Shown here: positions 63,897-64,000 of the stretch, piece after piece | Numbering within the stretch: the stretch's first letter is position 1 | How the letters are laid out: each line of letters starts with the position of its first letter | Source: Variovorax sp. | Lineage (GTDB): Bacteria > Pseudomonadota > Gammaproteobacteria > Burkholderiales > Burkholderiaceae_C | DNA length: 64,000 nucleotides | Reading direction: 5' to 3' | Assembly (NCBI GenBank): GCA_017744935.1 | Contig: JAGIAI010000019.1 | Location: 18,496 to 82,495, forward strand | The notes under the pieces: model-generated | The model's database searches: none | The model's input: the letters and a program-made list of their open reading frames with translations, nothing else | Told to the model about the DNA's origin: nothing | Program-made: the position numbers and the translations under genes

Positions 63897-64000
63897 ATGA
63901 AGAAAGCAGTAGTGGCCGCGGCCGCTTGCATGGCCGCGGGCGTCGCCTGCGCGCAATCGAGCGTGACGCTGTTCGGCGTGCTCGACGCAGCCGTCACCTA
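63897..64000 (+). CDS. Gram-negative porin, 5' end only
   Basis: The first 34 codons of an exported protein: MKKAVVAAAACMAAGVACAQ, then SSVTLFGVLDAAVT, the typical start of betaproteobacterial OmpC-like trimeric porins. The rest is beyond the window. Thirty-seven bases after the reductase gene, it likely forms the outer-membrane entry for the operon's substrate. Confidence 0.85.
   Translation, partial: MKKAVVAAAACMAAGVACAQSSVTLFGVLDAAVT

Overview
The window looks like a chromosomal segment of a high-GC betaproteobacterium of the Burkholderiales, most probably Comamonadaceae and Variovorax-like. The reasons are three Bug-type periplasmic tricarboxylate-transporter receptors, a CaiB/HMG-CoA-lyase/Bug/LysR locus, a DUF1302/DUF1329/YCF48/RND set, class II-like PHA genes, and tightly packed operons with high third-position GC. 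The genus is an inference from gene content; no rRNA is present.

Layout. (1) 0-10.3 kb, minus strand: a lipoprotein cut by the window edge, then one apparent operon of outer-membrane and export proteins (DUF1302, DUF1329, YCF48-like, RND/MMPL) running into a MaoC hydratase, a PhaC-type synthase and a PhaZ-type hydrolase, the last three joined by 4-base overlaps. (2) 10.4-14.2 kb: a TrbL/VirB6-like membrane protein with a C-terminal toxin-like domain, overlapped by a candidate immunity gene and followed by three decaying copies of that immunity gene with an unknown gene among them. (3) 14.2-18.3 kb: SulP transporter, a PD-(D/E)XK-like protein, small unknowns, a stand-alone EF-G domain V-like protein and Rnk. 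(4) 18.6-21.1 kb: an orphan type VI cassette (Hcp, amidase effector, periplasmic immunity protein), duplicated in tandem; in the second copy hcp and the amidase have collapsed into a short chimera but the immunity gene is intact.

(5) 21.1-32.1 kb: a very large cyclase/AAA/TPR protein; a LysR-controlled CaiB/HMG-CoA-lyase/Bug set; two JmjC-like cupin proteins, a family 2 glycosyltransferase and tRNA-Gly(CCC). (6) 32.2-37.8 kb: a complete ribose-type sugar ABC transporter with an SMP-30 lactonase. (7) 38-49.4 kb: a response regulator with a degenerate GGDEF domain and a hybrid histidine kinase; alaS and panE; a leaderless solute-binding-like protein and an MHS-family symporter.

(8) 49.7-64 kb, plus strand: one uninterrupted catabolic operon of 16 complete genes plus the start of a porin gene. 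It has two Bug receptors, two SDRs, a cupin, an alpha/beta hydrolase, an IclR regulator, a ThDP enzyme, an aspartate-dehydrogenase-like protein, an aldehyde dehydrogenase, a two-domain extradiol-type VOC protein, two small proteins, a Rieske oxygenase with its VanB-type reductase and a Rid-family protein. Together they suggest uptake, ring hydroxylation or demethylation, ring cleavage, 2-oxoacid decarboxylation and aldehyde oxidation of an aromatic or heteroaromatic acid. The substrate cannot be read from the sequence.

The most unusual parts are the two toxin/immunity islands (10.4-14.2 and 18.6-21.1 kb), which by eye have less GC-rich codon use than their surroundings, and the unassigned catabolic operon.
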